From Diprion similis (taxonomy: Eukaryota; Arthropoda; Insecta; Hymenoptera; Diprionidae), in NCBI RefSeq assembly GCF_021155765.1, contig NC_060117.1, positions 7,220,001-7,284,000 on the forward strand: a stretch of DNA of 64,000 nt. Direction: 5' to 3'. Positions 47,447 through 60,610 of this stretch are shown piece by piece; positions within the stretch are counted from its first letter, which is position 1; each line of letters starts with the position of its first letter. The notes beneath the pieces were generated by a model. It was not told the DNA's origin and did not search any database. It saw only the letters and a program-made list of their open reading frames with translations. Both the position numbers and the translations under genes were made by a program.

Positions 47447-47662
47447 CGGTCCAAAAAAAGTTGTTAAATCTAGGCCCGAAAACGAACGTTAAAGTCGAAA
47501 CATTCACCGTTTCGTTAATAAAAATGAAAAAATAAAAATATCTACTCAGCGAACGACTCAATATATTATATTTCAAGATCTCGTTGGAATTTTTCATCTT
47601 AGATCAACCGACTGTCCAAAATCCTAAGCATATTTCACGCCAGCCACTGTAACAACGCTACG
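47447..47662. repeat. Interspersed repeat, copy 2
   Basis: Reverse-orientation relative of 31416-31640, sharing gaaacattcaccgtttcg, tatttcaagatctcgttgga and gatcaaccgactgtccaaaa type blocks and the peptide LNLGPKTNVKVETFT. Similar words continue to about 47830. Confidence 0.65.
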
Positions 47663-48014
47663 AGTGGATAAATTTTGATGAAAAAAATTATGGAATATAC
47701 CTTAATGTATAAACTTCGAAACAAATAAGAAAAAAACAAGAATGGAATCGATTAAATAGTTTTTTAGATAAAAATTCTCGAAATTCGCCTACTTTTCTAG
47801 CCATCTACTCGACTTTGCCTCTTTAATGAACGTTTAATTTATGCAGATTCTGGGGATCTCGCAAGTCTCAAATCGTACTGTACGTAGAATATTGTCATCT
47901 ATAATATACGCATTTACATAATTATACACGTTTGTCGGGGGCTGGGGGGTGAACAGCAATTATACAGAGTGTTTATCTAACGACCGAACAGTCCGTAGTT
48001 TGCGACAACTTAAT

Positions 48015-48024
48015 GCGCATGCGC
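48015..48024. promoter_or_regulatory. NRF-1-type palindrome
   Basis: GCGCATGCGC, the core of the NRF-1/Ewg binding site. A second exact copy lies at 48534-48543. The surrounding 48.0-48.7 kb is less AT-rich than its neighbours and could be a promoter region. Motif only. Confidence 0.35.
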
Positions 48025-48533
48025 GAGAATCAGGCATACCAACCGCCATTGATGTAACCTAAAAAGTATAGAAGGTTTTTACTGACAGTTGAGGTCGATA
48101 CTGATAGCTAAAAATGACCAAAAGCAATCGATTTTCGATAAAATTGATTATTTTTCAAACTCTAAGTAACCTACTAAGTAATTATTTAATATAATAACTG
48201 AAAGATGAATGAATGTTTTAACCTGAAGTTGGAAAATAATTTCAATGAAACTGTAAATTATCAAAAAACTTTTCCGCTATAAAGACTACCTCCTGAAATT
48301 CACGATATTTTGGTTCCAAATGCACCGTTTGAAAAAAAAGTACGAAGTAATCGATTGATAGATCAATTCTCACCGATTCAAGCGAGACGTGTTCGATTAT
48401 TCTTTGGACTCGATTAATCGATGCATCGATTGTTACAGGCTAAAAATTTTTCCAACTAAATACATCGCGGCGCGCTGTCATCCGTATTTGTGACAATTGG
48501 TAGTCCTGAACAAATAACTGCGCTCGACTTTCA

Positions 48534-48543
48534 GCGCATGCGC
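48534..48543. promoter_or_regulatory. NRF-1-type palindrome
   Basis: Second exact GCGCATGCGC in the less AT-rich patch, about 520 bp from the first. No TATA or convincing downstream exon could be tied to it. Confidence 0.35.
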
Positions 48544-48804
48544 ATTACGTTTCAGCAGACGACGGATCATTCATCCGTCAGACAATTACTCTAGGTATGC
48601 GTACCTAATGTGTATTATGAAATTCTGATAACCTCTAAGGACTGGCATTCGAGTTTTGAAAAACGACGTATGACGTAACTTCACTCGAGTTATACGCACC
48701 TGTTTGTCACACGATACGTTTGCGCGAATTCGATATCAGTAACCTACGCCGATTGTACAAATAAATTCATTGACATATACAAACTGGTGCCCTGAGTGCC
48801 TTAC

Positions 48805-48920
48805 AATGGAAAAATCAAATGCTTCTAAATGACGACGAATCAACCATATAAATGGAATGGAACCTTGAATGGAAATGGTGGGCCACTCGTGCCCAAAGGG
48901 GGAAATAACTTCAGATTTGC
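48805..48920 (-). CDS. Candidate internal exon, 116 bp
   Basis: The minus strand has acceptor AAATTATTGTGTCAG, an open frame KSEVISPFGHEWPTISIQGS then IPFIWLIRRHLEAFDFSI, and donor ATT|GTAAGG. Entering with two bases and leaving in phase 0. It lies near the NRF-1 palindromes, but they would be downstream of it on this strand. No family recognised, and no partner exon found. Confidence 0.2.
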
Positions 48921-48939
48921 CTGACACAATAATTTTTTC

Positions 48940-49380
48940 AGTTAAATTAATTCAAATTAATTTATGTAATTCATTTTCATTTTTGTTTTAGTTCAAATTC
49001 ATTTTTTCAATTCAGTTAAATTTGTTTAATTCAACTTAATTCATTTTAATTCGTAAATTTCAATTTTTTTTTTTTTTTTTTTTAGTCAACTCTTGATAAA
49101 AAATATTCTTTCGATTTTTTTTTTTTTTTCTTTTGGATTTTCTGTCAATTAAAACTAATTTTCTTGTAATCCAACACAATTTTTTTTTTTTGTCATTTCA
49201 ATTTATTCTTTTTCCTCTCAACCGACAATTCTGGCACGAATCCAAACTAATTCAAATCAACTTGAGTTAATTTGTTATTATTTCAGTCGATTCTCATTAA
49301 TTCAGTTAATTTCAATCAATTCGGTTGTTTTTCATCAATTCAGATGAATTAGTATTAATTCACAAATCTATTGACACATC
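48940..49380. repeat. Degenerate AATTCA-rich tract
   Basis: The words attcaattaattca, ttcagttaat and aattcaaatcaa recur irregularly, interrupted by T tracts. A decayed short tandem repeat; no coding potential. Confidence 0.6.
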
Positions 49381-50427
49381 AATTTAGAGAGTTATTTTCC
49401 CCTCGCTGGTGTCTGACGCTTCAAAAAGTGCCCCAAAGCGATCGAAAAAATTCGGCAAAATTCATGAAATCTCCATTAACTATCCTAGAATAAGGACGAA
49501 TCACAATATCAATGATTTGATCATTTGCTTAAACAGTATAATCATGTAAAGAAGCTAGCAAGGGTAAACGGTTTGAGCGAGGCACGAGTGACCCACCGTC
49601 ACCATTTAAGGGATGATTTTTCTAAAACTGCATTATTCTTTTCATCTTTCATTCTTTGTTTTTTCCCTCAAAGCGTATTATTATTATCATTATTCCAGAT
49701 TATTTATTTGAATTAGAATTCAATCAAGCTTGTCTTGTATCATATTTCTAGAAGCCTTTGATTATTTTTTTTTTTTTGAAAAAATTAGCATTCTTCTCAG
49801 TGCTTCGAGGGTTTTTTTTCTTTTTTACCCCAAGAGAACGATGAATGTAAAATCTGTGTATTATTTTCATTCATCACAATATCCTATTATTATTATTATT
49901 ATTATTATTTTATTTCTTTTTCTAATTACCTATAAATAAAAGATGGCTTAGGTGACTCTTAATTGTTAGCAAAACTCAGGGCAAGTCGGCAGGATGTTTA
50001 CCTGAGCTAGTAACATTATAAGAATAATAATATAATATATAATTTATAATAGGTATATGTATTATATATTGAAGGTTTCTAGAATGGATAAAAACCGAAG
50101 ACGCTGAATCAATAACATATTGAACAAGTTACATACGAACGTTATAATTATTTATTTACTATTATTTATTTTTTTTTTCAATTTATTTATTCTTTGTTTT
50201 TTTTTCTCTTGTTGTTGTTGCTTTCTTTCGTTTGTTTTTGTTGCTGTTGTTGTTGTTTTTGTATTTTTTTCATCCAATCACTATTTTACATCTTTCCTTT
50301 TCATTATTTATCACCTTTAATACGACGTACCTCGGAGAGATGTTTGTTGTTGTTATTGTTGTTGTTGTTTTTGTTTTTCTTCTTTTTTTTTCAACTTTTT
50401 TTTTCTCTTCGACTCGAGAATGATACC

Positions 50428-50497
<70 letters not shown>
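50428..50497. repeat. (TA)n microsatellite
   Basis: TA repeats broken once by gtatgtatgta in the middle. Confidence 0.95.
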
Positions 50498-50503
<6 letters not shown>

Positions 50504-51090
50504 TTCATACGCAAAAAGCCAATATTATGATAATTAGTTTTTGGTTTTTGTTTTTTTTTTTTTGTTTTTTTTTTCACTTCGTTTATTTATTATTATTTTA
50601 ATTTGATTTATTTGAAGCTTCACACAGCCCAAAAATGAAAAGCACTTAAAACAGTGCTCAACACTATATAAATAAGTTTATCGATAATTATTAATTTTTT
50701 TTCCCCTTTTTTTTTTTTTCTCTGCTTCTCCTTCCTTCTTCCTCCTCTTTACTTATTATTATTAATGAAACGGATTCTGATTGGCTGGCGTTAAGCGCAG
50801 GTTATAACTGCCACGCCACGTACAGCCCTTATACAAATTTTTTTTAAGCCTACTAAGTAGCTTAAGTCTATTACTATATATATATATATATAGTGTATGT
50901 ATGCATCGTCATTCATATACATAGTAACACATCAATTGTTTACTCTCGCAAATACGAATGATTTTTTCTTGTTTTTAAGTCTGAGCGATATTTTTTTTTT
51001 ACGTTTAATAATCATCATCACCATCAATCGTCGTCGTCGTCATTATGTATCATCATCGTCATCGTCATGATCGTTACATATTTATAATAC

Positions 51091-51091
<1 letters not shown>

Positions 51092-51155
<64 letters not shown>

Positions 51156-51207
51156 GTATGTATATATATATATATATATTATGTATGTATATATATATAT
51201 ATATATT
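51092..51207. repeat. (TA)n microsatellite, compound
   Basis: About 60 bp of TA followed by two further TA blocks each separated by ttatgtatg. Confidence 0.95.
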
Positions 51208-51568
51208 CATTATCATTATTATATTTATATGTTCAATATGGTTCAAATTATTGAAAACGTCAATAATAACAAATATTAATTTTAATTAATATTACAATAA
51301 TTCAATGTGTTAATGTCGATTGTAATATCTAAATATATCACTTGAAAGCGGTCAGCTCGATCCACGAGCGGTCGCACGCGTTGTAATTAATTTACACCCC
51401 TCGTGTCTCGTTTTATGCGGCAAGGCATCCCCCTTATTCCAAACATCGTCGTCGCCATTTTCGTAAAAATCTATTTTACAATGATAATGACAATAGTAAT
51501 AACTCCAACAACAATAACAACAATAATAATCATAACAGTAGTAATACGCACCATTCAATTTTCACATA

Positions 51569-52410
51569 TTAGGGTGGGCTTAAAAATTGGCTATTTTTTT
51601 TTTTTTCGTCAGTCATCATGAAAATATCGTTCAAGATGACGAAAAAACAATTCTGTAAAAACTTCAGCTCTTAATAATAATAATATTAAGAGATAATTAT
51701 TTACAATTTTACATTTCTTGTTTAAATAATACAGGAAATTCTTCTTTTTTAATTTTTTACTTTCGAATTTTATTACTCAACAATGGATTGGCCGATCGTA
51801 AAGAGCAATATATGTTGTTTTTTTTTAAGAAATTGAACGATCTACAAAAAAGATCTCTCGCGATTTTTTCGTAAATCTACGCGGTTTCAAAAATTGATGA
51901 AAATACAAATTTTTGTACAATAGTTTAGGTTAAAAACTTGTTTCTTGTTGAGTGATATTGGAAATTTCAAGGAAAATTTTGATATTAGTGAAGAAGATAA
52001 CGCGAACTCTAAAAAAAATATTATATATACATTTTTTTTTGTCGCCATTCTTCAACCGTTATTTCATAGTGAAAATGAAAAGAATCGTGACATTTCCACG
52101 TAACTAATTTTCAACCTCAACAACTTTTGAAACAGTAGATTTACGAAAAAATTGCAGAATACCTTTTTTGTAGAACGTTTAATTTCCTACAAAAATATTT
52201 ATCGTTCTTTACGATACTCCAATCCGTTTTTGAGTAATAAAATGCGAAAATGAAAAAAAAAAGAAATTCCCGCGTTACTCAAACAGGAAATGGAAAATCG
52301 TAAATAATTGCCTTTTAATATGAACATATTAAGAGCTCAAACTTTTACAGAATTGTCACGGGTGACTAACGAAAAAAAAGAAAAATCGTTATTTTTTTAT
52401 CCCACCTTAA
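51569..52410. mobile_element. Foldback element, TTAGGGTGG ends (copy 2)
   Basis: Starts ttagggtgggcttaaaaatt and ends tttttttatcccaccttaa. Inner arms also pair: gaacgatctacaaaaaagat...gtaaatctac on the left and its counterpart gtagatttacgaaaaaat...tttttgtagaacgttt on the right. About 840 bp, no transposase frame. It shares its end motif with 17967-18554 and its inner block with 23271-23768 and 28740-28810. Confidence 0.75.
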
Positions 52411-53086
52411 TATTTATATATATATATATATGATAAATTTTTCACTCGGTTGCAATACCTCATAAATTCAGGATTGTTGGTTGGACTACGAATTGCCTGG
52501 AAAATGAGACGAGTTCAAGGAAAAGCATTTCGCCAATCGACAAATTGTCGAATATACATTTACAAATATGTCGTTATCTTTATTACATTATTTTATATTT
52601 ACAATGAATAGAGAGAAGAAATAATTATTGTTTATATATACGAATTAACATATACATATATCATCACGGTGCAAATATCATATTCAAAGCAATCTTTTGC
52701 ACAATAAATATTTATTGAGATTAAAACAAGAGGAATTTTTACAACAAAAATTGCACCTTCGTCGTACGATATACGATCCGATTGAATAAATTTAAAAAAA
52801 AAAAAACAATACAAATCGTACGAAGATAAATAGGAAATTCTTTCAACTAAAGCCGAATTAAGACAAATCTTGATACTAGATAAAGTTTCTTCACGAATCT
52901 CTAATGACGAACGATTTTCTAAGTTTGTTCAAAAACTTTGTTTTTAGCTTTGAGCTACTGTGCAATAATTTGATATAAACTTACGTGTAGAGAAATAGGG
53001 GGATGCCTAAAACGGCATTTGCACTAGTTTTCTCGCACTCTCTATCGCCAGCCCAATTACCCTACTTTATACAGGTCCTTAACGTT

Positions 53087-53365
53087 TCTATTATTATTAT
53101 TATTATTCTTATTCTTATTATTATTATTACTATTACTATTACTATTACTATTATTATGACTATTATTATTGTTGTTGTTATTATTATTATTAATATTATT
53201 GTTATTATTATTAATATTATTGTTATTGTTATTATTATATTATTCGTATTATTATTGTTATTATTATTAATATTATTGTTATTGTTGTTATTATATTATT
53301 CGTATTATTATTGTTATTAGTATTAATATTATTGTTATTATTATTATTATTATTATTAATAATAA
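53087..53365. repeat. Imperfect (ATT)n tract
   Basis: About 280 bp of att with act, gtt and ctt variants on the plus strand, giving Ile/Leu/Val-only reading frames. One of the longest simple repeats in the window. Confidence 0.95.
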
Positions 53366-53731
53366 AGTTAGTTAACAGATTTCTTTGTATTACAATAGCA
53401 GTTTGCCTCGTAGCAAAACTATATGATATTTATATTGCGGAATGCATGCTCGATTTTCTATCGACCTCTATCTCTCCCTTGTTTATATCGCTTTCTTTCC
53501 AAAGAAAGTGTTTAAAAAAAAAAAAAGAGAAGAGGAAATAAAATGGAATACATAAAAAAAAAAAAAAAACAATAATAATGATAATACTTATAAGTGATCA
53601 AATTCTATTATTGTGTCCACGTATATCATATATATATATACGTGTACGAGACTCTTCATCTCTTTCTGTATCTGATTAATTATTATACGCGGCCCGTTGA
53701 AATTTACAAAAGGGAATTAAAAGTGAAGCTA

Positions 53732-53732
53732 T

Positions 53733-53768
<36 letters not shown>
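53732..53768. repeat. (CT)n microsatellite
   Basis: About 36 bp of uninterrupted CT. Confidence 0.95.
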
Positions 53769-53772
<4 letters not shown>

Positions 53773-54543
53773 TGGAAAATCAACTGTGAAACGAGTTTTT
53801 CATCATTCTTGTACACCGTTTTTAATATACTTGTATTAATTTTTCATGACGCGAATGATTAAAAAACAAAAGTGACGACTTGAAAATTTTTCTTATTTTA
53901 TTGATGTTTCTTATTTTATTGCGCAACTGTTTTTTTCTTCTCAAACGTTTTTTTTTTTTTTTCCTTTTCTTTTCTTTTCTTTTCTTTTCTTGCATTATAT
54001 TAAAGAGAGTGAGAATAATGTTTAAAGCTTATTATTTTGAATGCACCACAGAATAAGTTTGCCGAGCCATGGTAAGAATTTAGTTCAAAGGTATGTACGT
54101 AATAATAATAATAATAATGCAAATATTGCAATTTATACGTTTTTGACAACCGTCAAAATATATCGTAGAAATATTCACATATTTAACTTGCATTTATTTT
54201 ATTTGAATCAACTGCCCAGTTTCGACTAAGAATTATTTTTCAACGAAAGAAATATGTTTCACTTTTCACCAGATTTTTTTTATTTTATGTTTATTTAAAT
54301 TATTCAATTTTTTTTTTTCTATCAAAACCGAGTCAAACTTTAATTACTTATTTGTGAGGAAATTTTTCTTTTTTCTTACATAGTGAAGCAAAAAAACGAA
54401 TTTCATTTGAGCTCGAATCCACGCGGAAACCATATATACACACTTCGTTCAGGATAAAAGAAGAGTTTTGAGGTGAAAGAAGAAGACAGAGGGAAGAAAA
54501 AAGGGAGAAAAGTTCAAACATCCTGCGTTCCGAATTAACACGA

Positions 54544-54923
54544 TGTAGCAGTCCTACCCTTACCGACCGAGCGAACTCATTCGTTTCCTTCTTATATCAA
54601 ATAAACAAACGAACAAAATGGGCTGAAATTTTGACGGTGCGTAGCTTTTTTATATCGTCAAAAAAAATTTGTTGTTTTTTGACACTCGGTGCTGTTCCCA
54701 TATTTCGTTCATTTCAGGGTCAGAAAAGTGCATATTTCAGGGACTTTCAAACACAAAAATGATGCGTATGTAATTACTAGTTGTCATCTAGCGGCCTAGT
54801 AGTAGATTCCGTTACAAAAGAGCTATGCACCGTCAAAATTTCAACCCATTTCGTTCGTTTGTTTATTTAATATAGGAAGAAAACGGATGAGTTTGCTCGG
54901 TCGGTAAAGGTAGGACTGCTACA
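54544..54923. mobile_element. Foldback MITE, long copy
   Basis: Left end tgtagcagtcctacccttac then cgaccgagcgaactcat; right end is the reverse complement ctcggtcggtaaaggtag then gactgctaca. The arms also share ttcgttcgtttgtttattt and gaaattttgacggtgc. 380 bp, no coding frame. A short relative lies at 55497-55664. Confidence 0.85.
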
Positions 54924-55496
54924 GCGCGTTAAACACACTCCAAGCTGTCTCTACAGTACAACCGTCAACTATAGAATTATAGAAATGTGTGATATGTGAT
55001 AATAAGGATGTGATAGCGGAGCTGGTGAGCCACAATATGTTGCCTTTATACGTATAACGTGAAGTGAGCATTATATGGAAGTCCAATGGTGGAAGTGGTG
55101 CCGATTGCGACAGTGTTTTGAGTGCCCACACAAGCCTATATGTAATCAAAGTCTGTCAATATCGTTGTTATGTGCACAATGCATGTACGTATAATTGATA
55201 ATAATAATAATAATAATAGGGTGGTGTGTTTGATAATGCGAATTCACTGCGTAGCTTCGACTAGGCCATTCATAGCAGCCGCTTCGACAGATTCCTGATG
55301 ATGAAGTTTTCTATTGTTTTAACTTCTGCATTTCACGATGCAATAATCATAACTGCAATTTTATAACTCGCGTTCAGTTTATTATGTATAATGCAGAAGT
55401 AAACTGATTGTTAGTGAAACGGTTTAGTCTCGAGAAAAATAATTTTTAAGGTTACGTATTAGGGTGAAGAAACCGTTGAATTTTGTTCGAGTTTAA

Positions 55497-55664
55497 GGTC
55501 ATGCAGTACTCATACCTTTACCGGCCGAGCAAACTCGTCCTTTTTCTTTCTATATTTAATAAACAACCGTCGAAATTTGAACCATTTCCATTCGTTTGTT
55601 CATTTGGTACAGGAAAAAAATGGTGAGTTTGCTCGGTCGGTAAGGGTAGGAGTACTGCATGACC
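55497..55664. mobile_element. Foldback MITE, short copy
   Basis: Starts ggtcatgcagtactcatacc and ends ggtaggagtactgcatgacc; inside are ccgagcaaactcg and gagtttgctcggtcggtaag, homologous to the 54544 element. It has lost the central part and is only 168 bp. Confidence 0.85.
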
Positions 55665-58031
55665 CTCAGTTTTGCGAATAAATCGTGGACGAAAATTGGT
55701 TCTTTAAAAGTCAAGCACATGACCGTTTCTTATTCCAACACATGTAGATACGTGCAAGTGAATTTTTGCGGTTCAAATTCCCGGTTATTAGAATTTAGTT
55801 GAAGGTTATGTTTCAGAAACTCTTGCTGTCATACTATTGGACATAAAATATCATTCGGTATACAACGAGCTTCGAAATTCAGTTCAGAGTAGATATAACA
55901 GTGCAAGTGTGTCTTGTAATAGCGGCCATTTTGTTTCAGCGCCGAGTTCAAGTCAGCCTGGGAAATATCTCGAAGAAACAATATTTTCCTCGATTATAAA
56001 AATACGGATGTGAAATTGTCGCGATTTGTTTCCCGCCGAATTGTTTTACTACAAGTATTTGCGACAAATACCTTTCAACTATCATAAATATTTCATGTAC
56101 ATGTATTGAAAAAAGAAATCGGTATGAAACTCGGTTGGACTTTTCCGAATGAGAAATTAGGATAAGAGAGGGAAAAGCTGTGTGAAAAAAAAAAAGAAAA
56201 AAAAACAATACACTTCTAAACAGAAGAGATGAAAATTGGTTCAAGAAACATCAGAGTTCAATAATTTTTAACTGGAAATTGTTCAATTGTTCAAACTTTT
56301 TTCTCTTCTCCTGAGTTTTCCTCAACAATATCGAAAATGAGGGTTATGTCAAAACTACTATTCCAGTATTAAATTTCAGGATTTATACCGAGCCTATATA
56401 AATTAATAGACGAGCTTCGAAGCGGTTGAAAGTCCTTATACTTTAGCAGAATTCTAATTGACAGTCTTGCTTGTATGGCGGGTTGCTTTAGACAGGTGTT
56501 AGGGTAGAGGTTAGGGCAATAATCTGAGACGAAAAAGTGAGAAATCTTTTTCTACCTACGAGTTATCTACGTAATAATATTACACGCATGTATTTACATG
56601 CGTATATGACGTATATTGCATAATTCTGGGGGCGGTACGTTAACTTTCACTTGAATAATAAACTGCACAGACGATTTCCTCGCGATCCTAGGATAATCTC
56701 AATGTCAGCTTGCTTCGTTTTATTTATCCTTTGCTTTCCTCGCTCTCTTATCTAATTACCAATGCAATGATAAAACTTTTAAACGGCCAAATTCGCTAAT
56801 CATCTATTTTCCTGTACTCTAGTTACCTATACACTGTCTATAGCAGATTTAGTTATTCGTAGTTTCTTCTTCTTCTTCTTTTTCTTTTGTTATAATTCTC
56901 TTTCAGTAATAATAGTAATAGTAGATTTGTTATCTATAGAATATGTTTTATTTTATTTATTTATTTATTATTATTATTATTATTATTTTTCTTCTTTTTT
57001 TTCTGTTTCATCCCTTCAATTAGCTACAGACTGGTAGTTGATGCGTCATATTTTTAACTTTCTCACTACGTCAGCGAGGCGAGAGATTCGAGTAATGTAT
57101 TGTATCGAAAGCGTGTAACGTAAACTTCAGTGATTTATTGTTTTTTTTTTTCGTTTTTTCCTTCTATTAGCAATAATGTAAATTGTATTGTTGAATTCTT
57201 TTTTTTTTTTTTTTGTTTTTTTTTTCTTTTACTTCATTTGCATCATGAGTTTTTACTTTACTCTTTACTCACTTATCGTTATTATCATTTAATCGTATCA
57301 ACATTATCATTATTATCGTTATCATTATTGTTGTTATTATTATTATTAATATCATTAACATTATTATTATTACTATTGTTATTATTCTGTTTCGCTCTTT
57401 TCTAATCAAAAATGGATGTCCGTGGTATTTAACTCACTTCTAGGCTTAAATCATCAAATTATGTCTCGATATAATTAACTATACATCTTATGCAAAAAAC
57501 GTCAGGCTTCGATTAGCGTACTGCAGTGAGTGCATAAGAATTACTGTCTCGTAATTATTCTGTGCTTTCATCATGGAACAACAGTGCCGCTATAGGAGTC
57601 GATTGAACGATATATTTGTTTGCACGACGGATTATACTTCATTTATATGTGCGTATATACACACACACACACACACACACATTTATATATATACATATAT
57701 ATGTGTATATATATATATATGTATATATACACATATAATCATTATCATTACCATTATTATTACTATTCGTTATTATTATTGTTATTATTACAAATGTTAC
57801 CATAATTATTACAGTATAGTAAGTATTATTACGATTACTATCATTATTATTCGGAACAATATTTATCTAATTAAAGTCTTTGTCGAATTATTTGAAACGT
57901 GGAGCTCCAGAAAAAAAAGAAAGAAAGAAAGAAAGAACGAAAGAAAGCAATTAGAATGAAATGAAGTCTTATTTTTATAATCATACTCGTTGCTTTCGAG
58001 GCTGTCTTTCGAGATGAAACGAGAAGAATAA

Positions 58032-58071
<40 letters not shown>

Positions 58072-58575
58072 GTTTCCGTTTGTTTGATAAACAAAGTGAT
58101 TAACAGAAAAGGAACAGAAATACATACATATAATTCCGCGCTACTGCAGGAAACAAAAACGAATTTACTACAATAACAGTTTAACTGTAAGCTGTGTTCG
58201 CAACACTCTATTGTTAATGTAAAAAATAAATTTATCCAACTAGTACACGAGGCGTTGTCCCATGATAATGTCATATATATAGTTATATATATATAAATAA
58301 AAATTTGTTAACATTTTTCTTCGCCTATTACTTGTGAAGCTCAATTCTTGTGATTATAGTTTCGGAGATGAGATTTTTATTTTTTTCAGTAACCTTTAAT
58401 CAGTATACACGATACATACATATATGTATATGTACATATACATATATATATATATATATATATTTTCTTTCTTTCAATCTTCGATATTAAAAATAGGTTG
58501 GCGCGAACTTTTGGTAAAAAAAAAACAACTGAAAATAATAAAAACAATGATGATAATAATAAGAATAATAATAGT

Positions 58576-58608
<33 letters not shown>

Positions 58609-59003
58609 AACAACGCTAATGATAATGATAACAATAACAAGAGTAACAACATACTTATAATACGTAAATAATAATCATTCAATGTAATCCGATTTAATTG
58701 AATTGTAATTTTATTGTTATCGAAAACCCCTATTAGTCTAGCCTATCTAAGGCTACGATGCAGGTTATACCTAGGATTTTCCTACCGTACACCTAGAAGT
58801 TTGTATATTTCGGGACACTTTTTGCCAGACTTGTTATACAATTATCATAGCTCGAGGCTGTGTGGGTATATTATAGATATTATAATACAGTTAAGGTCGA
58901 GGGTGTAATACCCAAGGGAAATAATGCGAAGGTATCTTTGAGGAGTAACAGGAGTTGCAGGATATAAATTTCTGTTTGTCAAACTGCAGTGGATGTTCCT
59001 ATG

Positions 59004-59037
<34 letters not shown>

Positions 59038-60610
59038 GGTGGGCAAAGTATTTTTTCAACTGTGAAAATCGATAGTTCAACGACTTGTTTTCACCTAACT
59101 ATTTCGTTCCTACTCGCGCATATACATATATGTATAAAAGAATAAAAATTTGATACAATTTGCATGAATTGATTTTTTTTAGCTAACGAAATCAAGCCGA
59201 TCAATTAATATTCATTTCATTTTGCAACGTATCATTTCGCTCTATGTATTACCTATACGTTATAGAAATAAATTGATAATAACGATAGTAAATTAGAAAT
59301 AAAATGAAATTACGTGACTTACGCCATTGCACGAGGGATAAAAAAATTTTTTATACCTAGTACCTAAATGCTTTCTTTTTGTTTTTTTTTTTGTCGTTTC
59401 TTTTTCCCCCCTTTTTTGGTTTTTAGTTATTATTGCAGTCACAGCCGATAAATAATTAATTAAGTAATACAACAATACGCACCGAATATCATCATCGGAA
59501 CATCGATTGCTTGCTTAATCAGGTTTCAATCGCTTCTAACATTTTACGCTCTCGAAAAATGATTGAAAAAAGAAAGTATTTTACAAAAGAGAATCAAATC
59601 AAGAGAATTCAATAATAGTCAATAGAGCGAAAATTTACAATTGACAAGTTGAAAAATTCCAGAATTCGGGATTTGATTATTTTCTTATTTTTTTATAAGA
59701 TTTAGGGCACTAGGCAATGGAATGTTATTATATTCATTGTTATAAAGAACTATATATAGGCCAGGCCTGTAAAATTTTTAGTCACTGTCAAATTTCACTT
59801 TTCTATGCAATTGGTTATTTGGAAGTTTGGGCAAAAAATTATTACTAATATTATCGATTAATCTGAACGAAACATATTTGCAATAAATTGTAGATGAATA
59901 ACTTTGCGGCTCTTTGAGTGGAATAATTTTTTTAAACCTCAAGCTAAAATCAAAGTATCGAAGATATGAGATTAATTTTTTTTTCGTAAATTCGATGTAT
60001 ATAAAGATGGTAAAAAAAAATAAAACAATATTTTTATAAAGACTGAATCTATTACTTTCGACACCGATGAAATCTTGTTTCACTGTCAAGAACAAAATGT
60101 CGAATAATCGGATTGTTTATTGAATGAAAATAAAGAATTTGAACTCCATTTTGTTGAATCCATGAAGAAGCAAAAAATGTTCACCCGGTTGAAATTTATT
60201 TGTACTTTTTGATAAACAGGAATCAACCTGAAAGCTGAATATATCGATTCATCCGTTTATTTAATGAAAGATGAATACCTTTTCAATTGTTACTGAAACA
60301 GTATGTTGCTTTGGGTTTTTTTTTTTTTTTTTTTTTTTTTTTAACTTGTCAAATTTGTTGTTATCCACAAAGTATCGAGGAATGAATGGTTTTCGTGTTA
60401 CTTACACTGCCCAGTACCCTGAATAGTAATAACAATCTCAAAAACCAATAAATCCTTTCCTGTTCAACGTTTATTTAAAAATTTATTCAAGGCTAGAATC
60501 GCGTAGAACGGAAAGGAAGAAAAAAAAAATGAAATATCATATCGCAAGAAAAAAAAAGAATCGTTCACTTCAATGAGTGATATCTAACCCAACAATGTTT
60601 CAAATGAAGA
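55665..60610. other. AT-rich and simple-repeat region, no firm gene
   Basis: Contains (ATT)n at 56967-56986 and about 57290-57390, (CA)n at 57660-57682, (GAAA)n at 57912-57945, A31 at 58039-58069, (TA)n at 58440-58462, (AAC)n at 58575-58610, (GT)n at 59006-59033 and T24 at 60319-60342. ORFs are repeat artefacts. No RNA gene seen. Confidence 0.6.
58039..58069. repeat. Poly-A tract (about 31 A)
   Basis: One of the few long A runs on the plus strand in a region dominated by T runs. No retroelement body or target duplication was recognised beside it. Confidence 0.95.

Larger units (their letters stand above)
49380..51568. other. Microsatellite- and T-tract-rich DNA
   Basis: (ATT)n at 49885-49910, interrupted (GTT)n at 50210-50260 and 50345-50370, (TA)n at 50428-50497 and 51092-51207, and T tracts throughout. 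Frames are translation artefacts of these repeats. Confidence 0.6.
52411..54543. other. Low-complexity region, no gene
   Basis: Holds a TA run near 52416, the long imperfect ATT tract at 53087-53365, (CT)n at 53732-53768, (CTTTT)n at 53962-53990 and (AAT)n at 54100-54118. Confidence 0.6.

Noticed and set aside
53003..53541. Long Ile/Leu/Val-only ORFs
   Set aside because: They are translations of an imperfect ATT microsatellite.
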